Origin: Acidimicrobiales bacterium
Lineage (GTDB): Bacteria > Actinomycetota > Acidimicrobiia > Acidimicrobiales > VFJN01
Assembly (NCBI GenBank): GCA_016936035.1
Contig: JAFGPU010000120.1
Coordinates: 1-7,831, forward strand
Length of the DNA stretch: 7,831 nt
Direction: 5' to 3'
Shown: one piece after another, positions 1-5,664 of the stretch
Layout of the letters: every line of letters starts with the position of its first letter
Numbering within the stretch: position 1 is the first letter of the stretch
Translations under genes and position numbers: made by a program
The notes under the pieces: generated by a model
The model's database searches: none
Told to the model about the DNA's origin: nothing
What the model saw: the letters and a program-made list of their open reading frames with translations, nothing else

Positions 1-75
1 AACGACAACCTGCGCAAGGGCGCGGCCCTCAACGCGGTGCAGATCGCGGAGCTGGTCGTCGCCCGCCGGGGCTGA
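1..75 (+). CDS. asd: Aspartate-semialdehyde dehydrogenase, C-terminal end (partial)
   Basis: Only the last 24 codons are in the window, ending in TGA at 73-75. The peptide contains DNLRKGAALNAVQIAEL, which closely matches the conserved C-terminal helix of aspartate-semialdehyde dehydrogenase. That enzyme reduces aspartyl-4-phosphate to aspartate semialdehyde with NADPH, at the branch point to lysine/diaminopimelate, threonine and methionine, in the cytoplasm. The catalytic Cys and the nucleotide-binding domain lie outside the window, so the identification rests on this tail alone. The related N-acetyl-glutamyl-phosphate reductase ends differently, which makes it less likely. The gene converges on the MazG-like gene with only 15 bp between the two stop codons, and I see no obvious terminator hairpin in that gap. 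Confidence 0.85.
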   Translation, partial: NDNLRKGAALNAVQIAELVVARRG

Positions 76-90
76 CGCCCGCGCCAGGGG

Positions 91-372
91 TCACGGGCAG
101 GTGCACGGCACGCCCGCACAGCGGGGGCATCCGTCCGCATAGCGGGCGGCGGCCTCGTCGAGGTCGATCCCGAGCTGACCGGCGAGCGATGCCAGCCAGG
201 CCAGCACGTCGCCCAGCTCGTGCACCTGGTCGTCGCGGCTGCCCTTGCGCACCGCCTGGGCCAGCTCGCCCAGCTCCTCGGTCAGCCACGCGACGGTTGC
301 GGACACGCCGCGCCGGCGGTCCCGCTCGCCGTAGGTGTCGGCCATGAGCTGCTGGAAGGCGGCCAGATCCAT
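91..372 (-). CDS. MazG-like nucleotide pyrophosphohydrolase
   Basis: A 93-residue protein of the all-alpha NTP pyrophosphohydrolase (MazG-like) fold. Members hydrolyse (d)NTPs to NMP and pyrophosphate, often as house-cleaning enzymes. The metal-binding signature is visible: EExxE at residues 32-36 (EELGE) and ExxD at 52-55 (ELGD), joined by a basic loop. The length suits a single-domain member rather than the two-domain MazG of E. coli. The C-terminus carries four cysteines, C82-x2-C85-x4-C90-x-C92, which could bind a metal. ATG at 372 is chosen because the fold begins directly after it. The frame stays open further upstream, but that stretch overlaps the methyltransferase gene and does not look like this family. 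There is no Shine-Dalgarno; a TACGCT box lies 8 nt before the ATG, suggesting a leaderless mRNA. The natural substrate cannot be told. Confidence 0.88.
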   Translation of the reverse strand: MDLAAFQQLMADTYGERDRRRGVSATVAWLTEELGELAQAVRKGSRDDQVHELGDVLAWLASLAGQLGIDLDEAAARYADGCPRCAGVPCTCP

Positions 373-380
373 GACCGGGC

Positions 381-386
381 AGCGTA
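381..386 (-). promoter_or_regulatory. Candidate -10 box (TACGCT), leaderless start of the MazG-like gene
   Basis: On the minus strand TACGCT lies 8 nt before the ATG at 372, so transcription would begin at or next to the start codon. No TTGACA-like -35 element is seen at 16-19 nt further upstream, and no Shine-Dalgarno lies between box and ATG. The 169-bp gap 373-541 in which it sits shows no other gene. Confidence 0.45.
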
Positions 387-541
387 CGGGAGCACCCGTC
401 GGGTCGGGCGGGGGGCAACAGCGCACGGGCGCATGGCGCGCGCCTCCATGGCACCCTGGGCCCGCACCCACCGGCTCGGGCACCTGCGGGCATGGCGCGT
501 CGGACACGGCCAACGGGCACACCCCGCACCGGCGCGTCCGG

Positions 542-1786
542 CTACCGATCCGGCGCGCGCTGCCAGTCGAGGGCGATCCAGTGGTCGCCCCGGCGCGCGC
601 TGTACCACCCGTGGGGGCGCACCGGCCCGTACCGGACGGTGATCGACGCGTCGGCGATGCGGGGACGGCCCGCCAGCCGCCAGCGCTCGATCGCGGCCAG
701 CACCGCGCGCTCGGCGCCGGGACCGCCGTAGGCGTCGAGCCGCAGGCCACCGTCCGGTGCCCGGGCGAGCAGGGCCAGGCTGCCGTCGACCGCGTCGACC
801 ACCCCCAGGGCTTCCCGTGCCGTGGTCGACCGGCTGCCGGCACGGCTGACCTCGACCAGGCGCTCCTCGGGTAACGCCAGGGCCACGTAGGCGAGCAGCG
901 CCACGCCAGGCGCGCCGCCGACCGGCACGGCCCGGCTTCGCCCGAACCCGAGGCTGGTGACGACCAGCCGCTGGCGGGCGCGGCGGTCGAGCCCGGCCAA
1001 CGCGGGCCCGGCCACCTCGACCAGTAGGCGGTCGCGGCGGGCGTCGGCGACCTCGAGGGCGACCGACCGTGCCGGCGACGCCGGGGGCGCGTCGACCCGG
1101 GGTGCCTCGCGCAGCGGGATGAAACCGCCGCCGATCACGGCGACCTGGTCGAACCCGTTCCGGGCCTTGCGGAACGCGACGACGGCCTGCAGCCCCGGCA
1201 CCACCCTGCTGAGGCGCAGCGGCACCACGAGGCGGCCGCCCGGGCGCAGCTGGTCGAACCACGGCCGTGGCACGCGGTCGGTGCTGGCCGTCGCCATCGC
1301 GACGTCGAACGGCGCGGCCTCCGGCGCTCCGGCGGCACCGTCACCCACCTCGACCCGCACCGGCGCGCCGGCCGTCACCAGGGCCCGGCGCGCCGCCACG
1401 GCGGTGTCGGCGTCGAGCTCGACCGAGGTCACCCGCCCCTCGTCCCCCACCAGCGCCGCGAGCAGCGCGGCGTTGTAGCCGGTGCCGGTGCCCACCTCGA
1501 GCACCCGGTCGCCGCGGCGGACGCCGAGCATCTCGAGCATCTGCGCCATGATCGCGGGCTGCGACGACGACGACGTGGGCGCGCCGGTGACCGGGTCGCG
1601 TCGCGTGACGATGGCGTCGTCGCGGTAGGCGTCGGCCAGGCCGTGGCGCTCGACGTGGTGGGCGAGGAAGATCTCGCGCGGCACCGTGGCGAAGGCCTCG
1701 GCGACGCCCTCGTCGCGCAGGTAGCCCGCCTCCCGCAGGTGGCCGACCAGGTCACGGCGCAGGTCGGCGCTGGTCGGTTCGGCCAC
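542..1786 (-). CDS. pcm: Protein-L-isoaspartate O-methyltransferase with C-terminal extension
   Basis: A 414-residue protein whose first ~215 residues are a PCMT-type SAM-dependent methyltransferase, the family that methylates L-isoaspartyl residues in damaged proteins so they can revert. The sequence shows the PREIF and SSSSQP segments (residues 36-40, 72-77), motif I LEVGTGTGY (96-104), the acidic end of the second strand VELD (122-125), FDVAMATAS (160-168) and LRPGGRLVVPL (180-190). Standard Pcm is about 210 residues, so nearly half the protein (about residues 215-414) is an extra C-terminal region of unassigned function, ending in a Trp-rich stretch (GWYSARRGDHWIALDW). Similar long PCMT-like proteins occur in actinomycetes, some tied to peptide modification, so repair of isoaspartate is likely but not certain. 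The start is GTG at 1786. A TACGAT box 7 nt upstream and no Shine-Dalgarno suggest a leaderless mRNA. It diverges from the plus-strand hydrolase gene. Confidence 0.85.
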   Translation of the reverse strand: MAEPTSADLRRDLVGHLREAGYLRDEGVAEAFATVPREIFLAHHVERHGLADAYRDDAIVTRRDPVTGAPTSSSSQPAIMAQMLEMLGVRRGDRVLEVGTGTGYNAALLAALVGDEGRVTSVELDADTAVAARRALVTAGAPVRVEVGDGAAGAPEAAPFDVAMATASTDRVPRPWFDQLRPGGRLVVPLRLSRVVPGLQAVVAFRKARNGFDQVAVIGGGFIPLREAPRVDAPPASPARSVALEVADARRDRLLVEVAGPALAGLDRRARQRLVVTSLGFGRSRAVPVGGAPGVALLAYVALALPEERLVEVSRAGSRSTTAREALGVVDAVDGSLALLARAPDGGLRLDAYGGPGAERAVLAAIERWRLAGRPRIADASITVRYGPVRPHGWYSARRGDHWIALDWQRAPDR

Positions 1787-1793
1787 GGTGGGG

Positions 1794-1799
1794 ATCGTA
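1794..1799 (-). promoter_or_regulatory. Candidate -10 box (TACGAT), leaderless start of the methyltransferase gene
   Basis: Minus-strand TACGAT is followed by 7 nt and then the GTG start at 1786. This is the best match to the actinobacterial TANNNT consensus in the window. There is no recognisable -35 and no Shine-Dalgarno. It lies in the 66-bp divergent gap together with the opposing box at 1839-1844. Confidence 0.55.
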
Positions 1800-1838
1800 C
1801 GCGGGGCAGGGGCGCCGCCGGCACGGAGCGTCCGCCGC

Positions 1839-1844
1839 TACGGT
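1839..1844 (+). promoter_or_regulatory. Candidate -10 box (TACGGT), leaderless start of the EEP-family gene
   Basis: TACGGT is followed by 8 nt and the GTG start at 1853, with no Shine-Dalgarno between them. It faces the minus-strand box at 1794-1799, so the two promoters would lie back to back about 40 bp apart. Confidence 0.5.
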
Positions 1845-1852
1845 GCCCGCCG

Positions 1853-2680
1853 GTGCAGGCAACCCTCGTCACCTGGAACCTCAAGGGCAGCGCCGCCCCC
1901 GACATCTCCGGGGTGGTCGCGCACCTGCGCGCGACCGGCGCCGACCTCGTCGCCCTCCAGGAGGTGCAGTGGCACCAGGCACGGGCCATCGCCCGCGCGC
2001 TCGGGGCCCGGGGCCACCGCTGGGGGTTCAAGCACTGGCCGGTGCGCACGTGGCCCGAGGGCATGGCCGTCATCGGCGTGACCGCTCCCGTGCACGTGCG
2101 CACCCGCGCCCTCTCTCACCGGTGGCGCCTGTGGAGCTGGCGCCGGCGCATCGTGCAGGTGGCCACGGTCGGAGAGCACGGTGCAGCGTTCACCCTTGTC
2201 AACGTGCATCTCACGCCCCACGGGCAGGTCGAGCTGCGGGCGGTCGAGACCTCCACCGTGCTGGCCGTCACCGCCGGCGGGACCGGCCCCGTGGTGGTGG
2301 CCGGCGACCTCAACGAGCGCCCGGCCGCCGACGTCCACACGCTGTTCACCGCGGCCGGGTTGCGGGATGCCTGGCGGGTGCGCCACGGCGACGAGGCTCC
2401 CGGCGCCGTCCCCAGCGGCGAGCGTCCGCCCGACCGGGGTGCGACCAACTGGAAGGGCTGGCGGGCCGGCACGGGCAGGGCGCCGAGCCAGCGGCTCGAC
2501 TACGTCTACGTCTCGGCGTCGATCGACGTGGTCGACGTACGGACACCCGACCCCGACGACGAGGGCTTCGCGGGGTTCGCCCGGCTGTCCGACCACCTGC
2601 CCGTCACCGCCGTGCTCGCGGTGACGACGCCGGTGGCCTCGTCGTCCGGCGAGACGGGAAGACCGTCGCCGGGCTCGTGA
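1853..2680 (+). CDS. Endonuclease/exonuclease/phosphatase-family hydrolase
   Basis: A 275-residue protein covering one complete EEP (exonuclease III / DNase I / sphingomyelinase-like) domain, metal-dependent phosphodiesterases and phosphatases. All hallmark residues are present: N9 in TWNLKG, E37 in LQEVQW, N117 and H119 in NVHLTP, D152 and N154 in AGDLNERP, D172 in LRDAWR, D216 in RLDYVYV, and the terminal SDH (246-248) in LSDHLPV. It should therefore be an active enzyme. No signal peptide or membrane segment is seen, so it is probably cytoplasmic. Substrate is unknown: DNA repair nuclease, phosphoinositide or other phosphodiesters are all possible. GTG at 1853 is chosen because the first beta strand starts at once (VQATLVTWN); longer frames would run antisense into the methyltransferase gene. 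The last 175 bp are overlapped by the open frame of the convergent PAP2 gene. Confidence 0.87.
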   Translation: MQATLVTWNLKGSAAPDISGVVAHLRATGADLVALQEVQWHQARAIARALGARGHRWGFKHWPVRTWPEGMAVIGVTAPVHVRTRALSHRWRLWSWRRRIVQVATVGEHGAAFTLVNVHLTPHGQVELRAVETSTVLAVTAGGTGPVVVAGDLNERPAADVHTLFTAAGLRDAWRVRHGDEAPGAVPSGERPPDRGATNWKGWRAGTGRAPSQRLDYVYVSASIDVVDVRTPDPDDEGFAGFARLSDHLPVTAVLAVTTPVASSSGETGRPSPGS

Positions 2681-3432
2681 CACGAGCCGAGCAGGGCGCA
2701 GGGCGAGCGGAGGTGGCGGTTCTCGAGCAGCGCTTCGATGCCGAGGAGGAAGAAGGCGCCGACGATCAGCCCGCCCACGACGTCGGAGAACCAGTGGACG
2801 CCCAGGTAGATCCTGCTGGCCGAGATGGCGGCGATGAGCCCTGCCGCCAGGGCCACGGACACCCACCAGATCGACCGGCGGCGCGTGTACAGCGACACGA
2901 CGAGCGGTAGCAGCCCCCACAGGGCCACCGACGCCATGACGTGCCCGCTGGGGAACGACGGCCCGTTGCCGGCCACCAGGCGCTCGAAGTCGGGACGGTC
3001 GCGGTCGACCAGCACCTTGAGGCTGAACTCGAGCAGGGGACGGCTGAAGGTGGCCACCAGCACCGCCGTGCCGACCGCCTGGCACCGGCGCCAGGTGACG
3101 ACCGCCGCGAGGGTGCCGAGCGTGAGCACGGGGATGGTCGACCCGAACCGCGAGATGGTGAGGAAGAACCGGTCGAGCGACCCGCCGCGCTGCGACTCGA
3201 CCGTGCGCTGGATGGGCTCGTCCCACGTGAGGAGCACCTGGCCCTGCCACAGGGCGGCCGCGGCGGCCAGGGCCACGAACACGGTTACGAGCACCACCAC
3301 CAGCCGGAACCGGGGTCGCAGCACCGACCCCGGCGTGACGGGAGGCTCGGCGTGGACGTGCACGTCGGTCACGGCACTGTCGGGGCGCAAGGTGGTGGTC
3401 GCGGTGGAGTCCATGGGCGGCGGCATCACCAT
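2506..3432 (-). CDS. PAP2-family membrane phosphatase
   Basis: A 308-residue integral membrane protein of the PAP2 (type 2 phosphatidic acid phosphatase) superfamily, which dephosphorylates lipid phosphates such as phosphatidate or undecaprenyl pyrophosphate at the outer membrane face. The tripartite active site is intact: KxxxxxxRP at 139-147 (KVLVDRDRP), PSGH at 161-164, and SR-x5-H-x3-D at 206-217 (SRIYLGVHWFSD). About six hydrophobic helices run from residue 44 to 234, the first between a His-containing cytoplasmic N-terminus and a long extracellular loop. After the last helix comes an unusual hydrophilic tail of ~70 residues. Its last ~57 codons are antisense to the 3' end of the EEP-family gene. 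The start is uncertain: ATGs at 3432, 3426 and 3414 all lack a Shine-Dalgarno. Upstream codons contain AGA and CTT, unlike the rest of the gene, so the start should not lie further out. Confidence 0.85.
   Translation of the reverse strand: MVMPPPMDSTATTTLRPDSAVTDVHVHAEPPVTPGSVLRPRFRLVVVLVTVFVALAAAAALWQGQVLLTWDEPIQRTVESQRGGSLDRFFLTISRFGSTIPVLTLGTLAAVVTWRRCQAVGTAVLVATFSRPLLEFSLKVLVDRDRPDFERLVAGNGPSFPSGHVMASVALWGLLPLVVSLYTRRRSIWWVSVALAAGLIAAISASRIYLGVHWFSDVVGGLIVGAFFLLGIEALLENRHLRSPCALLGSCHEPGDGLPVSPDDEATGVVTASTAVTGRWSDSRANPAKPSSSGSGVRTSTTSIDAET
2672..2688. terminator. 17-bp perfect palindrome at the convergent gene junction
   Basis: GGCTCGTGACACGAGCC is a perfect inverted repeat centred on base 2680, the last base of the stop codon of the EEP-family gene. 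As RNA it could form a 7-bp stem with a 3-nt loop on either strand. No U-tract follows on either side. It could act as a bidirectional terminator-like hairpin or as a protein-binding site. It lies inside the open frame of the PAP2 gene, so terminating the minus-strand transcript here would cut that gene short. Confidence 0.3.
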
Positions 3433-3505
3433 CGGAAGTCTCGCGCGCGATCGGGGGCGACATCTCCGCGGTGTGTGCACCCGAGTGAAGCGCCCGCGGC
3501 ACCGG

Positions 3506-3530
3506 CGCCGCAACCTCGGGCGAGGCGGCG
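3506..3530 (-). terminator. Candidate hairpin downstream of the DCC-family gene
   Basis: Starting 11 nt after the minus-strand stop at 3542, CGCCGCCTC can pair with GAGG and CGGCG around a GCCC loop: 9 bp in all, with a 3-nt TTG bulge. There is no U-tract, as is common for intrinsic terminators in high-GC actinomycetes. Random pairing is easy at this GC content, so support is modest. Confidence 0.28.
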
Positions 3531-3541
3531 GCGTCAGGCCG

Positions 3542-3955
3542 TCACGGCGAGCCCAGGCGATCGCGCTCGGCCTGGGGCAGCGAGCAGGCGGCCGTGCCGC
3601 CGGGCATGCGGTGGCGGTTGCGGGCGATGAGCCGGTAGACCGGCCAGGCCACCCACCGCACCGGTGGCAGGTCGAGCAGCCACCCGAGCGGCCGCCAGAA
3701 CGAGCCGGCGTCGACGAGCAGGCGGGCGATGGCCACGGGGCCGGCGACGGGGCGACGTCCGGCCGCCACCCAGACGACGGCGGCCTCGACGTCGTCCTGG
3801 GCGACCCCCAGCGAGTCGAGGTCGGCGAACTGCCATGGCGTCACCGCCGCAGCGGTGGGGATGCGGCGCTCGACGAACTGGGCGCAGGTGGTGCAGAACG
3901 CGCAGTCGCCGTCGTAGAGGAACACGGGTCGTTCGGGCGGCACGGCGGTCGGCAT
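3542..3955 (-). CDS. DCC-family thiol-disulfide oxidoreductase-like protein (DUF393)
   Basis: A 137-residue protein of the DCC (DUF393) family, named for the conserved DxxCxxC motif. Here it is D15-x2-C18-x2-C21 within VFLYDGDCAFCTTC, with an extra cysteine at 24. The family is predicted to have a thioredoxin-like fold and to act in thiol-disulfide exchange, but the reaction and partners are not established. The rest fits the family: a middle segment like PWQFADLDSLG (40-50) after the second strand, then VWV and a helical LLVDAGSFWRPLGWL region. The hydrophobic C-terminal half (res. 86-112, Trp-rich) may sit against the membrane. ATG at 3955 is the only close start before the motif. There is no Shine-Dalgarno, and CAGAAT lies 6 nt upstream. 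It sits 77 bp downstream of the TrhA-type gene in the same direction and may be cotranscribed or have its own promoter. Confidence 0.85.
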   Translation of the reverse strand: MPTAVPPERPVFLYDGDCAFCTTCAQFVERRIPTAAAVTPWQFADLDSLGVAQDDVEAAVVWVAAGRRPVAGPVAIARLLVDAGSFWRPLGWLLDLPPVRWVAWPVYRLIARNRHRMPGGTAACSLPQAERDRLGSP

Positions 3956-3961
3956 GGCGCC

Positions 3962-3967
3962 ATTCTG
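3962..3967 (-). promoter_or_regulatory. Candidate -10 box (CAGAAT) before the DCC-family gene
   Basis: Minus-strand CAGAAT ends 6 nt before the ATG at 3955. It departs from TANNNT at the first base, so it is weaker than the other boxes, but it is the only A/T-containing hexamer near this start. No Shine-Dalgarno is present. Confidence 0.3.
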
Positions 3968-4032
3968 TCCGATCGCGCGCGGTCGGCCGGTGTCGGACGG
4001 CACCACCGCCGGCGGGGCGTCTGCGTCCCCGC

Positions 4033-4677
4033 TCAGGGGTGGACCAGCAGCAGCACCAGCGCGAAGTGGCAGGCGCTGGCACCGACCACGAACGTGTGCC
4101 AGATCTCGTGGTAGCCGAACACCTCGGGGCGGGGGTCGGGCCGGTTGCGAGCCAGCACGACCGCCCCGACGGTGTACAGCAACCCGCCGGTGACGAGCAG
4201 CGACATCTCGACCCACGACAGCGTCTGGACCAGCTGGGGCATGGCGATCGCTGCCAACCAGCCGATCACGAGGTACAGGGCGAAGCCGACGCCCCGCCAC
4301 CGTTCGAGGCGCAGCACGGTGATGAGCACGCCCACCGCCGCACCGCTCCAGGCGAGCGCGAGCAGGGTGAACCCCCAGGCAGGGCGCAACGCCAGCAGCG
4401 TGATCGGGGTGTACGACGCAGCGATGAACACGAAGATCATCGAGTGGTCGAGGTGCCGCATGACCCGCAGGGCGCGCTCGGACCAGCGACCCCGGTGGTA
4501 GGCGGCGCTGATGCCGTAGAGCCCCGTCATGGCGAGGGCGAAGACGACGGCAGCGACGCGGGCCTGGGTCTCGTCGGCGAACGCGACGAGCGCGGCGCCC
4601 GCCGGGATCGAGAGGAAGAAGGCCACCTGATGGAGCCGCCCCCGCAGACGTGGCTTCGGCACCGTCAGACGTTGCAT
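4033..4677 (-). CDS. trhA: TrhA / hemolysin III family seven-helix membrane protein
   Basis: A 214-residue membrane protein with seven hydrophobic helices (roughly residues 17-33, 40-56, 80-96, 100-121, 130-147, 156-175, 195-211). It belongs to the hemolysin III / TrhA group of the adiponectin-receptor (PAQR) superfamily. The proposed metal-site residues are present: S57 and H61 (SAAYH), D77 (HLDHS), and H190 and H194 in YHEIWH. Bacterial TrhA is linked to membrane lipid and energy homeostasis; the old hemolysin name does not establish toxicity. Length is normal for the family. An upstream in-frame GTG at 4701 would add eight residues. ATG at 4677 is preferred because TAGCCT lies exactly 7 nt before it, arguing for a leaderless mRNA that begins at this ATG, and no Shine-Dalgarno precedes either start. 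Confidence 0.88.
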   Translation of the reverse strand: MQRLTVPKPRLRGRLHQVAFFLSIPAGAALVAFADETQARVAAVVFALAMTGLYGISAAYHRGRWSERALRVMRHLDHSMIFVFIAASYTPITLLALRPAWGFTLLALAWSGAAVGVLITVLRLERWRGVGFALYLVIGWLAAIAMPQLVQTLSWVEMSLLVTGGLLYTVGAVVLARNRPDPRPEVFGYHEIWHTFVVGASACHFALVLLLVHP

Positions 4678-4684
4678 GCGCACC

Positions 4685-4690
4685 AGGCTA
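4685..4690 (-). promoter_or_regulatory. Candidate -10 box (TAGCCT), leaderless start of the TrhA-type gene
   Basis: Minus-strand TAGCCT is followed by 7 nt and the ATG at 4677. With transcription starting at the ATG, the alternative GTG at 4701 would lie upstream of the promoter and could not be used. No -35 element or Shine-Dalgarno is visible. Confidence 0.5.
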
Positions 4691-4700
4691 GGTCGCCGCA

Positions 4701-4723
4701 CCGCCGCTCATGCGCACCGGCGG
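4701..4723 (-). terminator. Candidate hairpin after the exported-protein operon
   Basis: CCGCCG at 4701-4706 and CGGCGG at 4718-4723 are inverted repeats separated by 11 nt, starting 11 nt past the minus-strand stop at 4735. There is no U-tract. It lies between the operon end and the -10 box of the next gene, where a terminator would be expected, but six G/C pairs may occur by chance here. Confidence 0.22.
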
Positions 4724-4734
4724 GGCCGGCCTGG

Positions 4735-5664
4735 TCAGTGCTCGTGGTCGCACTGCAGCCCGTTCTCGTCGACCCCGGCGAAGCGGCCGCACGGCGTGTC
4801 GACCAGCCAGACGTGGATCATCGGGGGCGTGACCACGAGGAAGCCCGCCTCGCACACGCCGTCCTCGGCGATGTCGACGATGCGGCCGTTGCCGTCGAAG
4901 CACAGGTTGTCGTGCACGTGCCACCCCGGCAGCCACGCGATGTCCTCGGGGATGTTCGACAGGTTGTATCCCCACGGCAGCATGTACATGGCGGCCTCGA
5001 GGACCGGCCCGTCCGCGGTGTTCCGGAACACCAGCGACTCCGGGTACTCGGGATCGATCTCGCGCCCGTCACCGAACCACGGCAGGTTGACCCAGTGCTG
5101 GTACGCGTCCTGCTCGGTGCCGTCGAGGATCCACGTGAAGCCGAGCAGCGGCAGGATGCCCGGGTTGCGGTAGCGCTCGAGCGCCGCCTCGGTGTCGGCG
5201 ATGAGCTGCTCGGCGTAGGCGACCTGCTCCGGCGTCCACTCGTCGGGGAACGTCGGGTCGCCGTCGTGGTGCGGCGGGTCGTCTGCCTCGCCGTGGTCGG
5301 TGTCGCCGTCGTGCCCGTCGGTGGGCATCTCCTCGCCGGGGGGCATCTCGTCGCCGACAGGAACGGTCGTCTCCGTCGTGTCGTCGGCGACGGTCGTCGT
5401 CGTCGTGCCGTCGCCGTCGACAGCCGTGGTGGTGGTCGTCGTGCCGTCGACCGGCGCCGTCGTCGAGCTGGTGCTGGTCGCCTCGCCCTCGGGCGCCTGG
5501 GCGGCGACGACGTCGACCGGCTCGCTGCCGGGTGCGGTGGCGTAGGCCGGCACGATCAGCGCGGCCAGCAGCAGACCGGCGGTGCCCGCGCGGGCCGCGA
5601 GCCGGCGGGCGGTCCTGGTGCTCGTGTCGGTCTCCACGTCAGCTCCCCTGCGCACCGGTGCCAT
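4735..5664 (-). CDS. Exported protein with Thr-rich linker, His/Asp-rich stretch and uncharacterised WHxHxNxC domain
   Basis: A 309-residue protein of unknown function. A basic stretch and hydrophobic core at about residues 17-44 (LLLAALIVPAYATA) form an export signal. Residues 62-100 are a Thr/Ser/Asp-rich linker with imperfect VDG-plus-poly-Thr repeats. Residues 115-136 are rich in His and Asp. A folded domain follows (138-309) with PESLVF (208-213), AAMYMLP (224-230), GWHVHDNLCF (247-256), IHVWL (283-287), PCGRFAG (291-297), four cysteines (255, 271, 292, 305) and a DHEH end. From memory it resembles uncharacterised secreted actinobacterial proteins with a WHxHxNxC motif, a later HVW and a terminal Cys; I cannot name a Pfam family. 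Cys pairing and metal binding by the His residues are inferences. It overlaps the upstream surface-protein gene by 26 nt with ATG 5664, or starts 1 nt after its stop with GTG 5637; both starts have Shine-Dalgarno sequences. Confidence 0.8.
   Translation of the reverse strand: MAPVRRGADVETDTSTRTARRLAARAGTAGLLLAALIVPAYATAPGSEPVDVVAAQAPEGEATSTSSTTAPVDGTTTTTTAVDGDGTTTTTVADDTTETTVPVGDEMPPGEEMPTDGHDGDTDHGEADDPPHHDGDPTFPDEWTPEQVAYAEQLIADTEAALERYRNPGILPLLGFTWILDGTEQDAYQHWVNLPWFGDGREIDPEYPESLVFRNTADGPVLEAAMYMLPWGYNLSNIPEDIAWLPGWHVHDNLCFDGNGRIVDIAEDGVCEAGFLVVTPPMIHVWLVDTPCGRFAGVDENGLQCDHEH

Noticed and set aside
431..499. Ten-base direct repeat GCATGGCGCG at 431-440 and 490-499, and the palindrome GGCGCGCGCC at 435-444.
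   Set aside because: Short, pure G/C-dominated repeats are expected by chance at this composition; there are no further copies or spacing pattern.
373..541. Cysteine-rich open reading upstream of and in frame with the MazG-like gene (about 8 Cys in 50 codons), and several small ATG frames in the same gap.
   Set aside because: No start codon with a ribosome site or leaderless box fits it, the composition changes sharply at the ATG 372, and GC-rich non-coding DNA read in this frame yields many Cys (TGC) and Pro codons by chance.
3433..3513. Extending the PAP2 gene 27 codons upstream to a TTG at 3513.
   Set aside because: The added part is an Arg-rich run with AGA and CTT codons, overlaps a possible terminator hairpin, and has no ribosome site.
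5365..5481. GTC/GAC trinucleotide-like repeats as a possible microsatellite or phase-variable tract.
   Set aside because: The repeats are imperfect and encode a Thr/Asp-rich linker. Changes in units of three would not shift the frame, and such linkers are usual in exported actinobacterial proteins.
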